Positions 1 to 6,115 of a stretch of 9,135 bases of DNA are shown one piece after another. This DNA is from DATGMS01 sp040905145 (GTDB taxonomy: Bacteria; Bacteroidota; Bacteroidia; Cytophagales; Cyclobacteriaceae). The notes beneath the pieces were generated by a model. It did not search any database. It worked only from the letters and a program-made list of their open reading frames with translations, and was not told where the DNA came from. Positions within the stretch are counted from its first letter, which is position 1; every line of letters starts with the position of its first letter. The DNA is taken from NCBI GenBank assembly GCA_040905145.1, contig JBBDSC010000065.1:1-9135 (forward strand), given 5' to 3'. A program made the translations under genes and the position numbers.

Positions 1-319
1 AAATACCGCCCTATTCTCAACACCTCTCCCATACACACGACTGCCACTACAGCAATAAGGGCCCCGCCCAGATGGTTGATATCCGCTGCCAGGGTTTCAG
101 TACCCACGCCAAACACGGCAGGTGCAAACATCAGCCAGATCCCCAGGATGGTAGATACGGTAAGCGTCCAGGGAAAGCTCATGCCCCAGATAGAGGCTAT
201 AAATACCTTCAGGGACTTTTCGGAAGTTGCGTTAATTCCAGGAAGCGTTCATCGGTGTTATGTTCAAATGGTTCGCCCCCCTTTCCAGAGGACTTTTCTA
301 CAGAGTATTTTTCTGTCAT
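1..319 (-). pseudogene. SPW-repeat-like small membrane protein, frameshifted and cut by window edge
   Basis: An ATG at 319 opens a hydrophilic N-terminus (MTEKYSVEKSSGK...) that ends at a TGA at 211-209. In the -1 frame, open from 248 to the window edge, the minus strand continues as a convincing two-helix membrane protein: a SIWGMSFPW stretch, then TILGIWLMFAPAVFGVG, then a second hydrophobic helix GGALIAVVAVVCMG followed by EVLRIGRY. The W...P.W and LGIWL..(S/A)P..FG spacing resembles the SPW-repeat family of small inner-membrane proteins, whose function is unknown. No ATG lies in that frame ahead of the first helix. A single missing base, for example in the A-run read at 220-217, would join both halves, so I infer a frameshift (mutation or sequencing error). 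The start lies 5 nt after the stop of the DsrE-like gene, so the two are probably cotranscribed. The family call is by pattern only and moderately sure; the C-terminus is not visible. Confidence 0.5.
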
Positions 320-324
320 CACAT

Positions 325-681
325 TTAGAAAGTCATTACCTGAAACCCCTCTTTTACCAAGGCTCTGATACTGGGATGCCCATCAAAGTCATCCAGCAGC
401 TTCACACCCGCTTGCTCTACGTTACTTTTCACCCCAAAAGCACTGGAGCAAAAACTACAGGCGCCCTGCACTTTGTCTTTAACTGATTCATAGAGTGGAT
501 TCATTTTACTATTCGTATCTGCCAGCTTTCCTACCCAAGTGGTACCTGCCCCATCAAAAACTAGCTGCACTTCATCACCGTGTTCTTTAAACTCTTTGGC
601 AATTTGCAAGGCGTTGCTCACACGGCCCATGTCACCGTGTGACTCTGAATCGGCTAAGATTAAAATGGCTATTTTGTGCAT
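325..681 (-). CDS. DsrE-family protein
   Basis: This encodes a 118-residue cytoplasmic protein beginning MHKIAILILADSESHGDMG. The opening beta strand and glycine-containing loop, the following helix (NALQIAKEFKEHGDEV), the strand VQLVFDGAGT and the central cysteine pair ACSFCSSAFGV (Cys75 and Cys78 from this start) fit the DsrE/DsrF/YchN-like fold. Members of that fold include sulfur-relay subunits but also many uncharacterised stand-alone proteins. The C-terminus HPSIRALVKEGFQVMTF is typical of the stand-alone type, where the loop cysteines may carry persulfide or act in redox. I chose the ATG at 681; a longer reading would begin at a TTG two codons earlier. It is the first gene of an apparent minus-strand pair with the SPW-like gene 5 nt downstream. 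Family assignment is fairly sure; the substrate is unknown. Confidence 0.75.
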   Translation of the reverse strand: MHKIAILILADSESHGDMGRVSNALQIAKEFKEHGDEVQLVFDGAGTTWVGKLADTNSKMNPLYESVKDKVQGACSFCSSAFGVKSNVEQAGVKLLDDFDGHPSIRALVKEGFQVMTF

Positions 682-933
682 AATCAATAGAGTTTAAATG
701 GTTAATCATTTCTAAAAGCAAATTGCCAAAAGTCTGTCAACGGTATTGTCGTATTAATGACATTTCTTAAACTTTTCTATATCATTTGCTTTTCAAAGGA
801 CATAACTTTTCCAGATTCCAGGGGACCGCCAGACTTTTTTTCCATGAAAACAACCAACTCCATTCCCCACCATCAGGTGATTTTCAGGAGCACATCATTT
901 GAAAATTAAAAAATTAAAAAAAATCTGGTTTAT
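682..933. other. Divergent intergenic region
   Basis: This AT-rich spacer separates the minus-strand DsrE-like gene from the plus-strand outer-membrane protein gene, so it should hold promoters for both. I see no convincing ORF: the longest ATG frames are about 21 to 26 codons and have no family resemblance. The stretch TATATCATTTG near 778-788 resembles the Bacteroidota -7 element (TAnnTTTG) but has one extra base and no TTG at the expected distance, so I do not call it a promoter. An A-rich tract at 901-922 precedes the palindromic repeat. Confidence 0.5.
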
Positions 934-984
934 CATGTCAGGTTTGGAAGGACCCAGCGACTATTACTTCAAAAATCTGACATG
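934..984 (+). repeat. Palindrome-bounded dispersed repeat, copy 1
   Basis: A 51-nt unit begins CATGTCAGGTTT and ends AAATCTGACATG. These ends are inverted repeats that pair over 12 bp with one G-T wobble. Inside, GGAAG and CTTCAA extend the stem imperfectly, leaving a loop that contains CCAGCGACTATTA. A second copy at 5846-5894 shares the outer arms and has that 13-nt loop motif unchanged. Weaker similarity continues past the right arm to about 1003. It stops 14 nt before the start codon of the outer-membrane protein gene. It could be a small non-autonomous mobile element, an RNA structure or a protein-binding site; the sequence alone does not decide. Confidence 0.75.
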
Positions 985-1005
985 AAAATATTTCTGACAT
1001 GAAAA
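976..1005 (+). repeat. Tandem TCTGACATGAAAA pair at the start codon
   Basis: The 13-mer TCTGACATGAAAA occurs at 976-988 and again at 993-1005, offset by 17 nt. The first is the right arm of repeat copy 1; the second supplies the ATG at 999 of the next gene. The first ATG (982) opens a six-codon frame (MKIFLT) whose TGA overlaps the real start codon as ATGA, an arrangement that permits translational coupling. No Shine-Dalgarno sequence is visible here. Confidence 0.6.
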
Positions 1006-1703
1006 CGTACTGCAAAAAAACCCTGGCAGCCACCGTGCTCTTAATACTAAGTTTTGTTGTATCGAACGCACAAACGGATGATATTCCAAGGACTTCAAGT
1101 TATTTTGATGTAGCCCTAGGAGTTGGAGATGGCATTTATTCCGGCGCCTTATCATGGAACCGGACGCATGGAATTATCAGATCAAATAAACTGAGACTGG
1201 GCTATGGTGTTCGGTTTTCATCTTTTGGTGGATCAGACTTATGCTATACTACGGCACCGGCCGATTTAACCGCCCAGGAGGAGACTATCGACACTTTGCA
1301 TGTAGCCTCCTCTGCTATCCTTAACTTAAATGCCCTGATAAATATCCAATACCAATTTTCACCAAGGTTATTGGCCGGTTTTGATATAGATGCTTTTGGG
1401 TTCGGATTTGGCCCTTCTAAGAATACCACATTCGTCACTACACCTGACCCCGGCACTTTTAATAATAATCAAACGGCACAACCTACTCCCTTCAACCTGC
1501 TATTGGGTTTTGATAATGATATAGGCCAGATTAAGTCTGAGTTTTATATTAAATATCAGATTTCCGATACCTGGGGCATCCGGGGAGGTATGGATATGTC
1601 ATTTTATGAATATACTACCGAAGACAAACTAGCGAACAACAATGACCGGTTCCGGTACAAAGCCATGATGCCTTTTGCAGGAGTTTCTTTTAATCCTTTT
1701 TAA
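999..1703 (+). CDS. Outer-membrane beta-barrel-like protein (hypothetical)
   Basis: This 234-residue protein starts with a clear Sec signal peptide: basic MKTYCKK, hydrophobic TLAATVLLILSFVV, and probable cleavage after SNA near residue 24. The mature part alternates short amphipathic strands with glycine and aromatic residues (YFDVALGVGDGIYSGAL, LRLGYGVRFSSFGG, INIQYQFSPRLLAGFDIDAFGFGFG, EFYIKYQISDTWGIRGGMDMSFYEY). It ends in MPFAGVSFNPF with a terminal phenylalanine, a common signal for outer-membrane barrel insertion. I infer a small barrel of roughly eight to ten strands; no specific family or ligand is recognised. The start codon comes from the repeat next to it. The YceI gene follows after 5 nt, so the two are almost certainly cotranscribed. 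Confidence 0.65.
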   Translation: MKTYCKKTLAATVLLILSFVVSNAQTDDIPRTSSYFDVALGVGDGIYSGALSWNRTHGIIRSNKLRLGYGVRFSSFGGSDLCYTTAPADLTAQEETIDTLHVASSAILNLNALINIQYQFSPRLLAGFDIDAFGFGFGPSKNTTFVTTPDPGTFNNNQTAQPTPFNLLLGFDNDIGQIKSEFYIKYQISDTWGIRGGMDMSFYEYTTEDKLANNNDRFRYKAMMPFAGVSFNPF

Positions 1704-1708
1704 TCCTT

Positions 1709-2254
1709 ATGATCCTGAAAAAAATAATAGGTATTATTATTGTGTTTCTATCTATGCAGTTGGCTTTTGCTCAGGCATGGAAGCTAAACGAGGGACAATC
1801 GCATATAAAGTTTAATATAAGAAATGCAGGACTTAATGTGGAGGGCGAGTTCCATGAATTTGATGCAAAAATAGATTTCATCCCGGAAAACCCTGAAAAA
1901 AGCAGTTTCTATGGAGAGATAAAAGTAGCTTCCATTGACACAGGTATTGGTATGAGGGACAGGGATTTGCAGAAAGAGAAGTACTTTCATGAAGCCAAAT
2001 ATCCTGAAATCACCTTTCAGTCAACCAAGGTGAATTCTAAAAAAAGCAATGTAATCACAGTTACCGGGCAACTGACCATTAAAGGAACCCAAAAGCAGAT
2101 ATCCTTTGATGTAAACTACGCTGAAGAATCCAATAAAGTCGTGTTTACTTTCAGTTTGCCCCTGAACCGAAGGGATTTTGGCGTGGGAGGAAGCAGCTGG
2201 TTATTATCTGACGATTTTAAGGCAAACCTTCAGATAACAACGGCAAAAAAATAA
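1709..2254 (+). CDS. Secreted YceI-family protein
   Basis: The product has 181 residues with a signal peptide (MILKKIIGIIIVFLSMQLAFA, cleavage before QAWKL). The mature domain is a standard YceI lipocalin-like barrel. It opens with WKLNEGQSHIKFNIRNAGLNVEGEF, has the family's GEIKVASIDTGIGMRDRDLQ segment and the KYFHEAKYPEITFQST block, continues with VTGQLTIKGTQKQISF, and closes with LNRRDFGVGGSSWLLSDDF. Family members bind polyprenoid or other amphiphilic lipids in the periplasm; the physiological ligand is usually unknown. It starts 5 nt after the barrel protein gene and precedes the DinB gene by about 20 nt. A lipid-binding periplasmic protein upstream of a polyketide synthase is suggestive, but a functional link is only inference. 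Confidence 0.9.
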   Translation: MILKKIIGIIIVFLSMQLAFAQAWKLNEGQSHIKFNIRNAGLNVEGEFHEFDAKIDFIPENPEKSSFYGEIKVASIDTGIGMRDRDLQKEKYFHEAKYPEITFQSTKVNSKKSNVITVTGQLTIKGTQKQISFDVNYAEESNKVVFTFSLPLNRRDFGVGGSSWLLSDDFKANLQITTAKK

Positions 2255-2274
2255 AGCATTATTAAATAAATGTG

Positions 2275-2790
2275 ATGTGTAGAACAACAAATTATGCCCT
2301 CTCTGTTTTAAACCAGCTTGAGGAAAGCTTGGAATCTATTACCATTGAGGTTTATCCAAAAAAATTGGCCATATTGGGTGAATCTAGCATAGGCATGCAT
2401 GTAAGGCATATTCTTGAGTTTTATGCATGCCTTTTAAATGGGTACCAGACAGGAACAGTAGATTATGATTCCAGAGAACGGAATGAGCGGTTACAGGAAG
2501 TTAAATCAGCAGCCATAGATACCCTCCGGGAGCTGAAAAGAACTATAGAAAAATTGGAGGACAAAGTACTTGTTCTTCAGGTGGGCTATAGTGACGGGCT
2601 ACCCAAGAAGGAAAACATCCCTTCGACTTATAGGCGCGAGTTGATTTACAACATAGAACATACCATTCATCATATGGCTATAATAAAGATTGGTATGAAA
2701 AGTCTGTCCCTTGATTGCTTACTACCTGAATCCTTTGGAGTGGCTCCTTCAACCCTTCAGTATTTGAAACAGTTAAACCGACATGAGTAA
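2275..2790 (+). CDS. DinB-family four-helix protein
   Basis: This 171-residue helical protein has the DinB/YfiT fold pattern. A first histidine motif, IGMHVRHILEFYACLLNG (near residues 39-56), and a late one, LIYNIEHTIHHMAIIKIGM (near 129-147), supply the three-histidine metal site (one His plus HxxxH). The helix TLRELKRTIEKLEDKV lies between. Members are metal-dependent; characterised relatives act as bacillithiol, mycothiol or glutathione S-transferases or isomerases, while most are uncharacterised. The ATG at 2275 is preferred over the GTG one codon earlier. It lies about 20 nt behind the YceI gene and 108 nt ahead of the polyketide synthase. The role here is unknown. Confidence 0.8.
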   Translation: MCRTTNYALSVLNQLEESLESITIEVYPKKLAILGESSIGMHVRHILEFYACLLNGYQTGTVDYDSRERNERLQEVKSAAIDTLRELKRTIEKLEDKVLVLQVGYSDGLPKKENIPSTYRRELIYNIEHTIHHMAIIKIGMKSLSLDCLLPESFGVAPSTLQYLKQLNRHE

Positions 2791-2813
2791 AGATGCAGCA
2801 TCCGGCATGAAGC

Positions 2814-2842
2814 CCTTACGTAAGGTCGGTTTTGACAACCGA
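2814..2842. promoter_or_regulatory. 12-bp perfect palindrome plus adjacent hairpin
   Basis: In the 108-nt gap before the polyketide synthase, CCTTACGTAAGG (2814-2825) is its own reverse complement. The next 17 bases (2826-2842) form a stem TCGGTT / AACCGA around the loop TTGAC. There is no T-run after the stem on the plus strand, so it does not look like a classic intrinsic terminator. A palindrome at this place fits an operator for a dimeric regulator of the synthase, but no regulator gene is visible in the window. Confidence 0.4.
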
Positions 2843-2898
2843 AAATAAAAGTTATATGAAAGCATAGAAAAAGCAATCTTGATTTTCTCACATATTTT

Positions 2899-3999
2899 AT
2901 GAGCGCCATTATTTCCATTGCAAAAGTGCCTGCTCCCTATTGCTATACCTCCCATGAGGTATCTTTGTGGATGAAACAGGTGTTCCGGGAGGAAAGCACA
3001 TTCAGAAAGTTTGAATACCTGCTCAGGGAAAGCCATATTAAAAGCAAGTATTCTGTATTACCGGATTTCTCTTTAAATGAAAAACAACCTATGCTGTTTT
3101 TGCCCCGAAATTGTTGTTATAAGGATCCGGGAACAAGGGAGAGGATGAAAATTTTTAATAGGGAAGCCATTAAACTTGCGACTGAAGCAGCTCAAAACTG
3201 CATTCTTAACAGTCCTTTTCAAAAAGAAGAAATCACCCATATTATAACCGTCACCTGTACCGGATTATCTGCACCTGGGCTCGAAATCCAAATTTCCAAA
3301 ACCTTGGATCTTCCCAAAGAAACACATCTTATGACAGTCAATTTTATGGGTTGCTATGCTGCATTTCATGCCCTAAAGCTGGCTGATATCATCTGTAAAG
3401 CAGTACCTTCAAGCAAAGTTTTAATAATATGTGTAGAACTATGCACTATTCACTTCAAAAGCACTTCAAATAACGATAACTTGCTTTCTACCTTATTGTT
3501 TTCCGATGGCGCAGCCGCTGTAATGGTAACCAATGAAAATGTGGATGGGGTAAGCCTTCAACTTTCCGGTTTCTCCTCTTTACTTATTCCGGAAGGTGAA
3601 AAGGAGATGGGCTGGGAACCAGGAGATAATGGCTTTGAAATGCGGCTTACTGCAAAAGTGCCTGCTTACATCCAACAAAACATGCAGCAAGCTTTTCATT
3701 CACTTCTCCAAAAGGTAAAAGTTAAACCTGAGCAAATAGGCTATTATGCTATACATCCCGGAGGAAAGGCTATTTTGAAAGCTTTTTCTAAAGCACTAGA
3801 GTTAAGAGAGGAGCAATTGGATTCAAGTTTCGGAGTTTTGAGTCAGTTCGGGAATATGTCTTCGCCTACAGTGCTGTTTGTACTGGAGGATATATGGCAA
3901 AAATTCAGCAACAGCACACGTACAGAAGCTTCTGTTTATGCAGCTGCATTTGGGCCAGGTCTGACCATAGAAAGCGGGCTTTGGAACATAAAAAAATAA
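2899..3999 (+). CDS. Type III polyketide synthase (chalcone/stilbene synthase-like)
   Basis: This 366-residue cytoplasmic thiolase-fold enzyme is full length for the family. The catalytic triad is visible: Cys152 in VNFMGCYAAFHALKLAD, His286 in YAIHPGGKAIL, and Asn319 in FGNMSSPTVLFVLED. Other signatures are TCTGLSAPGLEIQI (119-132), LLFSDGAAAVMV (199-210) and the C-terminal AAFGPGLTIESGL loop (349-361). Such enzymes extend an acyl-CoA starter with malonyl-CoA and cyclise the product; bacterial relatives make alkylpyrones, alkylresorcinols or related phenolic lipids. Starter and product cannot be read from sequence. The usual partners of phenolic-lipid operons, a SAM methyltransferase and an FAD hydroxylase, are not next to it. 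Its neighbours are DinB upstream and an NRDE protein about 70 nt downstream. No Shine-Dalgarno sequence precedes the ATG. Confidence 0.93.
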   Translation: MSAIISIAKVPAPYCYTSHEVSLWMKQVFREESTFRKFEYLLRESHIKSKYSVLPDFSLNEKQPMLFLPRNCCYKDPGTRERMKIFNREAIKLATEAAQNCILNSPFQKEEITHIITVTCTGLSAPGLEIQISKTLDLPKETHLMTVNFMGCYAAFHALKLADIICKAVPSSKVLIICVELCTIHFKSTSNNDNLLSTLLFSDGAAAVMVTNENVDGVSLQLSGFSSLLIPEGEKEMGWEPGDNGFEMRLTAKVPAYIQQNMQQAFHSLLQKVKVKPEQIGYYAIHPGGKAILKAFSKALELREEQLDSSFGVLSQFGNMSSPTVLFVLEDIWQKFSNSTRTEASVYAAAFGPGLTIESGLWNIKK

Positions 4000-4068
4000 C
4001 AGTTATGATGGCGTGCCTACTCCTTATCAGCTCCGTTAGTGGCTCAAAAAAATATTTTTAGATCAACT

Positions 4069-4770
4069 ATGTGTACTGTAACTTATTTACCTGTCAAGCC
4101 TACTTTGCACTTCATCACCTCCAGCAGAGATGAGCATTTATTACGGCCGGCCGCACTTCCACCTAAAATATATAAAGAAAGAGGAAGAGCACTGTTGTTT
4201 CCACAAGACCCGGTAGGCCATGGAACTTGGATGGCTGCCTCATCAGGCGGAGCCGTGTGCCTGCTGAATGGTGCTTTTGTGCCACATCAAAGAAAAAACA
4301 CTTACAAACACAGCCGGGGGCTTGTACCTCTTCATTTTTTTGAATTTGACTCTGTCAATCAGTTCGCTGGCCACTATGCTTTCGAGGGAATTGAACCCTT
4401 CACCCTTATCATTGTCCAGGAGGGACAGTTACATGAACTTAAATGGGATGAGGCCCGGGTGCATCTGAAGAAACTACCTGCCGGGCGTCCTCATATCTGG
4501 GCGTCAGTTACGCTGTATACACCCCAAGTGATCAGATCACGGAAACGCTGGTTCAAAAAGTGGCTGGATACCAGCACGTATCCTGATGCCAAGGAGATCC
4601 TGCACTTTCACAAATATTATGGAGAGGCTGACAGAGAAAATGGCCTTGTCATTGAAAGAAGTTCCGGACTGAAAACGATAAGCATCACCTCTTTGAAAAG
4701 AACAGATATCTCTACTACCATGATACATGAAGATTTAATCAACAGGTCTATCAATGAAGCAGTATTATGA
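4069..4770 (+). CDS. NRDE/TANGO2-family protein
   Basis: The 233-residue protein begins MCTVTYLPVKPTLHFITSS, followed by RDEHLLRP. This is the family pattern in which Met1 is followed by Cys2 and an NRDE box, here SRDE at residues 19-22. Further family features are GHGTWMAAS, GGAVCLLNGA and HSRGLVPL. TANGO2/NRDE proteins have an N-terminal-nucleophile-hydrolase-like fold; eukaryotic TANGO2 is linked to heme and lipid handling, while bacterial substrates are unknown. I place the start at the ATG at 4069 rather than the GTG at 4039, because the family begins with MC and Cys2 would become the N-terminal nucleophile after Met removal. The first residue of the box is Ser instead of Asn. It follows the polyketide synthase and precedes the ATP-grasp gene by 30 nt, suggesting one transcript. 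Confidence 0.82.
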   Translation: MCTVTYLPVKPTLHFITSSRDEHLLRPAALPPKIYKERGRALLFPQDPVGHGTWMAASSGGAVCLLNGAFVPHQRKNTYKHSRGLVPLHFFEFDSVNQFAGHYAFEGIEPFTLIIVQEGQLHELKWDEARVHLKKLPAGRPHIWASVTLYTPQVIRSRKRWFKKWLDTSTYPDAKEILHFHKYYGEADRENGLVIERSSGLKTISITSLKRTDISTTMIHEDLINRSINEAVL

Positions 4771-4800
4771 GGAATAAAAACCAGATAACAAACACAATTC

Positions 4801-5841
4801 ATGAAGGAGAGCATGCCCAAACTACGCCTATTCTTTATCCGCCTGTTTCACTGGGAGTTTTGGCCATTGCATGTGGTTTATTTTCCCGTTTTTATTTATT
4901 ACTTATGGCTGTCATTCAAGGCCCGCTCATTTTTCTTTTTTAGCGCCACCAATCCGGGAATGGAAACCGGAGGATTATACGCTCTTTCCAAATATCCGCA
5001 ATTATGTCAGTTGCCGGATGACTACCTCCCCAAGACTTTATTTTTTGGCTGGCCCGAAAATCCAGAAGTTGTTTTGGCCGCCATAAGAGCATCGGGGATT
5101 GGATTTCCTGTGATTGTAAAACCCGACAGAGCGGAACGGGGAATAGGTGTAGAAAAGATAAATTCCCAAAATGAGCTCGTGAAACACCTGGAATCCATCC
5201 ACTATGATTTTCTCATACAGGAATTTGTGACCGCTCCTTTTGAGGCAGGTGTTTTTTATTGCAGATACCCTGGAGAAAAATCAGGAAAGATTCTTTCCCT
5301 GGTCATAAAAGGCTTTTTAACCGTATATGGAGACGGCATACAAACCGTTCGTGGGCTGGCGAAGAGAAACCACAGGGCAGCTATGGTGTGGAGCAGGCTG
5401 TTGTCCAGGCAGGCAGAGATCATGGATTATATACCGGAAAAAGGGGAAGAAATTCTTTTAGAGCCCATAGGTAACCATAACCGGGGCACCACTTTTATCA
5501 ATGGGAATGACCTGATCTCAAAAGAAATGGCTAAGGTATTTGATAAAATCACCCAACACCTGGATGGTTTTTACTATGGAAGATTGGATATAAAGGCCCC
5601 CTCCAGGGAAGATTTTTTAAGCGGCAAAGGCATAAAGGTTTTAGAGGTGAACGGAGCAGGTTCTGAGCCTGCCCATATTTACCATCCGGGTTTTAGTCTG
5701 ATTAAAGCCTGGAAAACATTGTTGGAACATTGGGCGATCATTTACCGGATCAGTAAAATCAACAAAGGAAACGGGGTGAACTATATGTCTTTTCGTGAAG
5801 CCCTTGCCTACTATAAGGTTTGGAAGGCAATTAAAAGATGA
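4801..5841 (+). CDS. Membrane-associated ATP-grasp ligase (D-Ala-D-Ala ligase-like)
   Basis: The 346-residue protein has an aromatic, hydrophobic N-terminal segment (WPLHVVYFPVFIYYLWLSF, residues 21-39, then KARSFFFFSA) that is probably membrane-embedded. An ATP-grasp domain follows. FPVIVKPDRAERGIGVEKI (102-120) matches the ATP-binding strand and glycine loop, FLIQEFV (137-143) the adenine hinge, GRLDIKAP (260-267) and KVLEVNGAGSEP (279-290) the metal-binding acidic/Asn residues (Glu282, Asn284). Family chemistry is ATP-dependent acyl-phosphate formation followed by attack of an amine or thiol. It is often auto-annotated as D-alanine-D-alanine ligase, but the N-terminal membrane segment and context differ from Ddl. 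An alternative ATG at 4813 has AAGGAG ahead of it at only 3 nt. It is the last gene of the block; the second dispersed repeat begins 4 nt after its stop. Confidence 0.82.
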   Translation: MKESMPKLRLFFIRLFHWEFWPLHVVYFPVFIYYLWLSFKARSFFFFSATNPGMETGGLYALSKYPQLCQLPDDYLPKTLFFGWPENPEVVLAAIRASGIGFPVIVKPDRAERGIGVEKINSQNELVKHLESIHYDFLIQEFVTAPFEAGVFYCRYPGEKSGKILSLVIKGFLTVYGDGIQTVRGLAKRNHRAAMVWSRLLSRQAEIMDYIPEKGEEILLEPIGNHNRGTTFINGNDLISKEMAKVFDKITQHLDGFYYGRLDIKAPSREDFLSGKGIKVLEVNGAGSEPAHIYHPGFSLIKAWKTLLEHWAIIYRISKINKGNGVNYMSFREALAYYKVWKAIKR

Positions 5842-5845
5842 AATT

Positions 5846-5894
5846 CCTGTCAGGTCTGGAGGTATCCAGCGACTATTAAAACAAATCTGACATG
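5846..5894 (+). repeat. Palindrome-bounded dispersed repeat, copy 2
   Basis: This 49-nt copy lies in the same orientation as the one at 934-984. Of the first 33 positions 28 match; then a 2-nt gap, then the arm AAATCTGACATG is identical. The loop motif CCAGCGACTATTA is unchanged, whereas the left arm carries substitutions that leave two mismatches in the stem (CCTGTCAGGTCT). Similarity continues beyond the right arm (AATATTTC, then CATGA) to about 5907. It begins 4 nt after the stop codon of the ATP-grasp gene, so it could also act as a terminator-like or RNA-stabilising hairpin at the 3' end of that transcript. Confidence 0.75.
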
Positions 5895-6006
5895 TAATAT
5901 TTCCATGAGCATAATAAGTAATATTTTCTATTATTGGAGCTGCCATGTTAGTCGGTCTTGTTTTTTTGGTAGTAATGTTTTTGTGCTCAGATAAAGAAGT
6001 AGCCTA
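5895..6006. other. Gene-free stretch between repeat and GH15 remnant
   Basis: Apart from the tail of the repeat, this AT-rich stretch holds only short frames. On the plus strand, ATG 5945 to TAG 6088 would give a 47-residue hydrophobic peptide, but it overlaps the GH15 remnant antisense and has no family resemblance. I regard the stretch as non-coding or as eroded sequence. Confidence 0.35.
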
Positions 6007-6111
6007 TTATCTGATTTCACAATTGCTAATTGCCCAAATTGTCTTGCAAACAAGAGCTGCCGCGCGGGAATTGCCGATTAAAGCGTAGTCCGAAAGTTTA
6101 GGTGCTGTCAT
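6007..6111 (-). pseudogene. 5' remnant of a glycoside hydrolase family 15 (glucoamylase/trehalase-like) gene
   Basis: Reading leftward from an ATG at 6111, a 34-codon frame gives MTAPKLSDYALIGNSRAAAL followed by VCK and then unrelated residues to a TAA at 6009-6007. The segment from KLSDYALIGN to AAALV closely matches the N-terminus typical of bacterial GH15 proteins (D/N-Y-x-L/I-I-G-N-x-R-T/S-A-A-L-V-S-x-x-G-S-I-D-W). The match ends around 6043, where GSIDW should follow, so nearly the whole enzyme is missing. The start codon lies 5 nt from the left end of the IS630 element; before insertion it would have been 1 nt after the sigma-factor stop codon. The identification rests on about 17 residues, so it is probable rather than certain. 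Confidence 0.6.
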
Positions 6112-6115
6112 ACTA

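Noticed and set aside
72..486. Two overlapping plus-strand frames of 98 and 136 codons at the left end
   Set aside because: Their residues show no family pattern and they lie antisense to the DsrE-like and SPW-like genes, which have clear protein signatures.
2832..2861. Possible sigma-70 style promoter (TTGACA ... TATGAA) before the PKS gene
   Set aside because: The -35 hexamer lies in the hairpin loop and stem, and Bacteroidota promoters normally use TTG/TAnnTTTG; the match is too weak to call.
2773..3036. Minus-strand 87-codon frame over the DinB-PKS gap
   Set aside because: Antisense to the start of the polyketide synthase, no recognisable motif; treated as a shadow frame.
5641..5946. 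Minus-strand 101-codon frame across repeat copy 2 and the ATP-grasp 3' end
   Set aside because: It overlaps the well-supported ATP-grasp coding sequence and has no recognisable domain.
5945..6088. Plus-strand 47-codon frame encoding a hydrophobic peptide (MLVGLVFLVVMFLC...)
   Set aside because: Hydrophobicity follows from the T-rich strand; it overlaps the GH15 remnant antisense and has no ribosome site or family resemblance. Kept only as a remote possibility for a small membrane protein.
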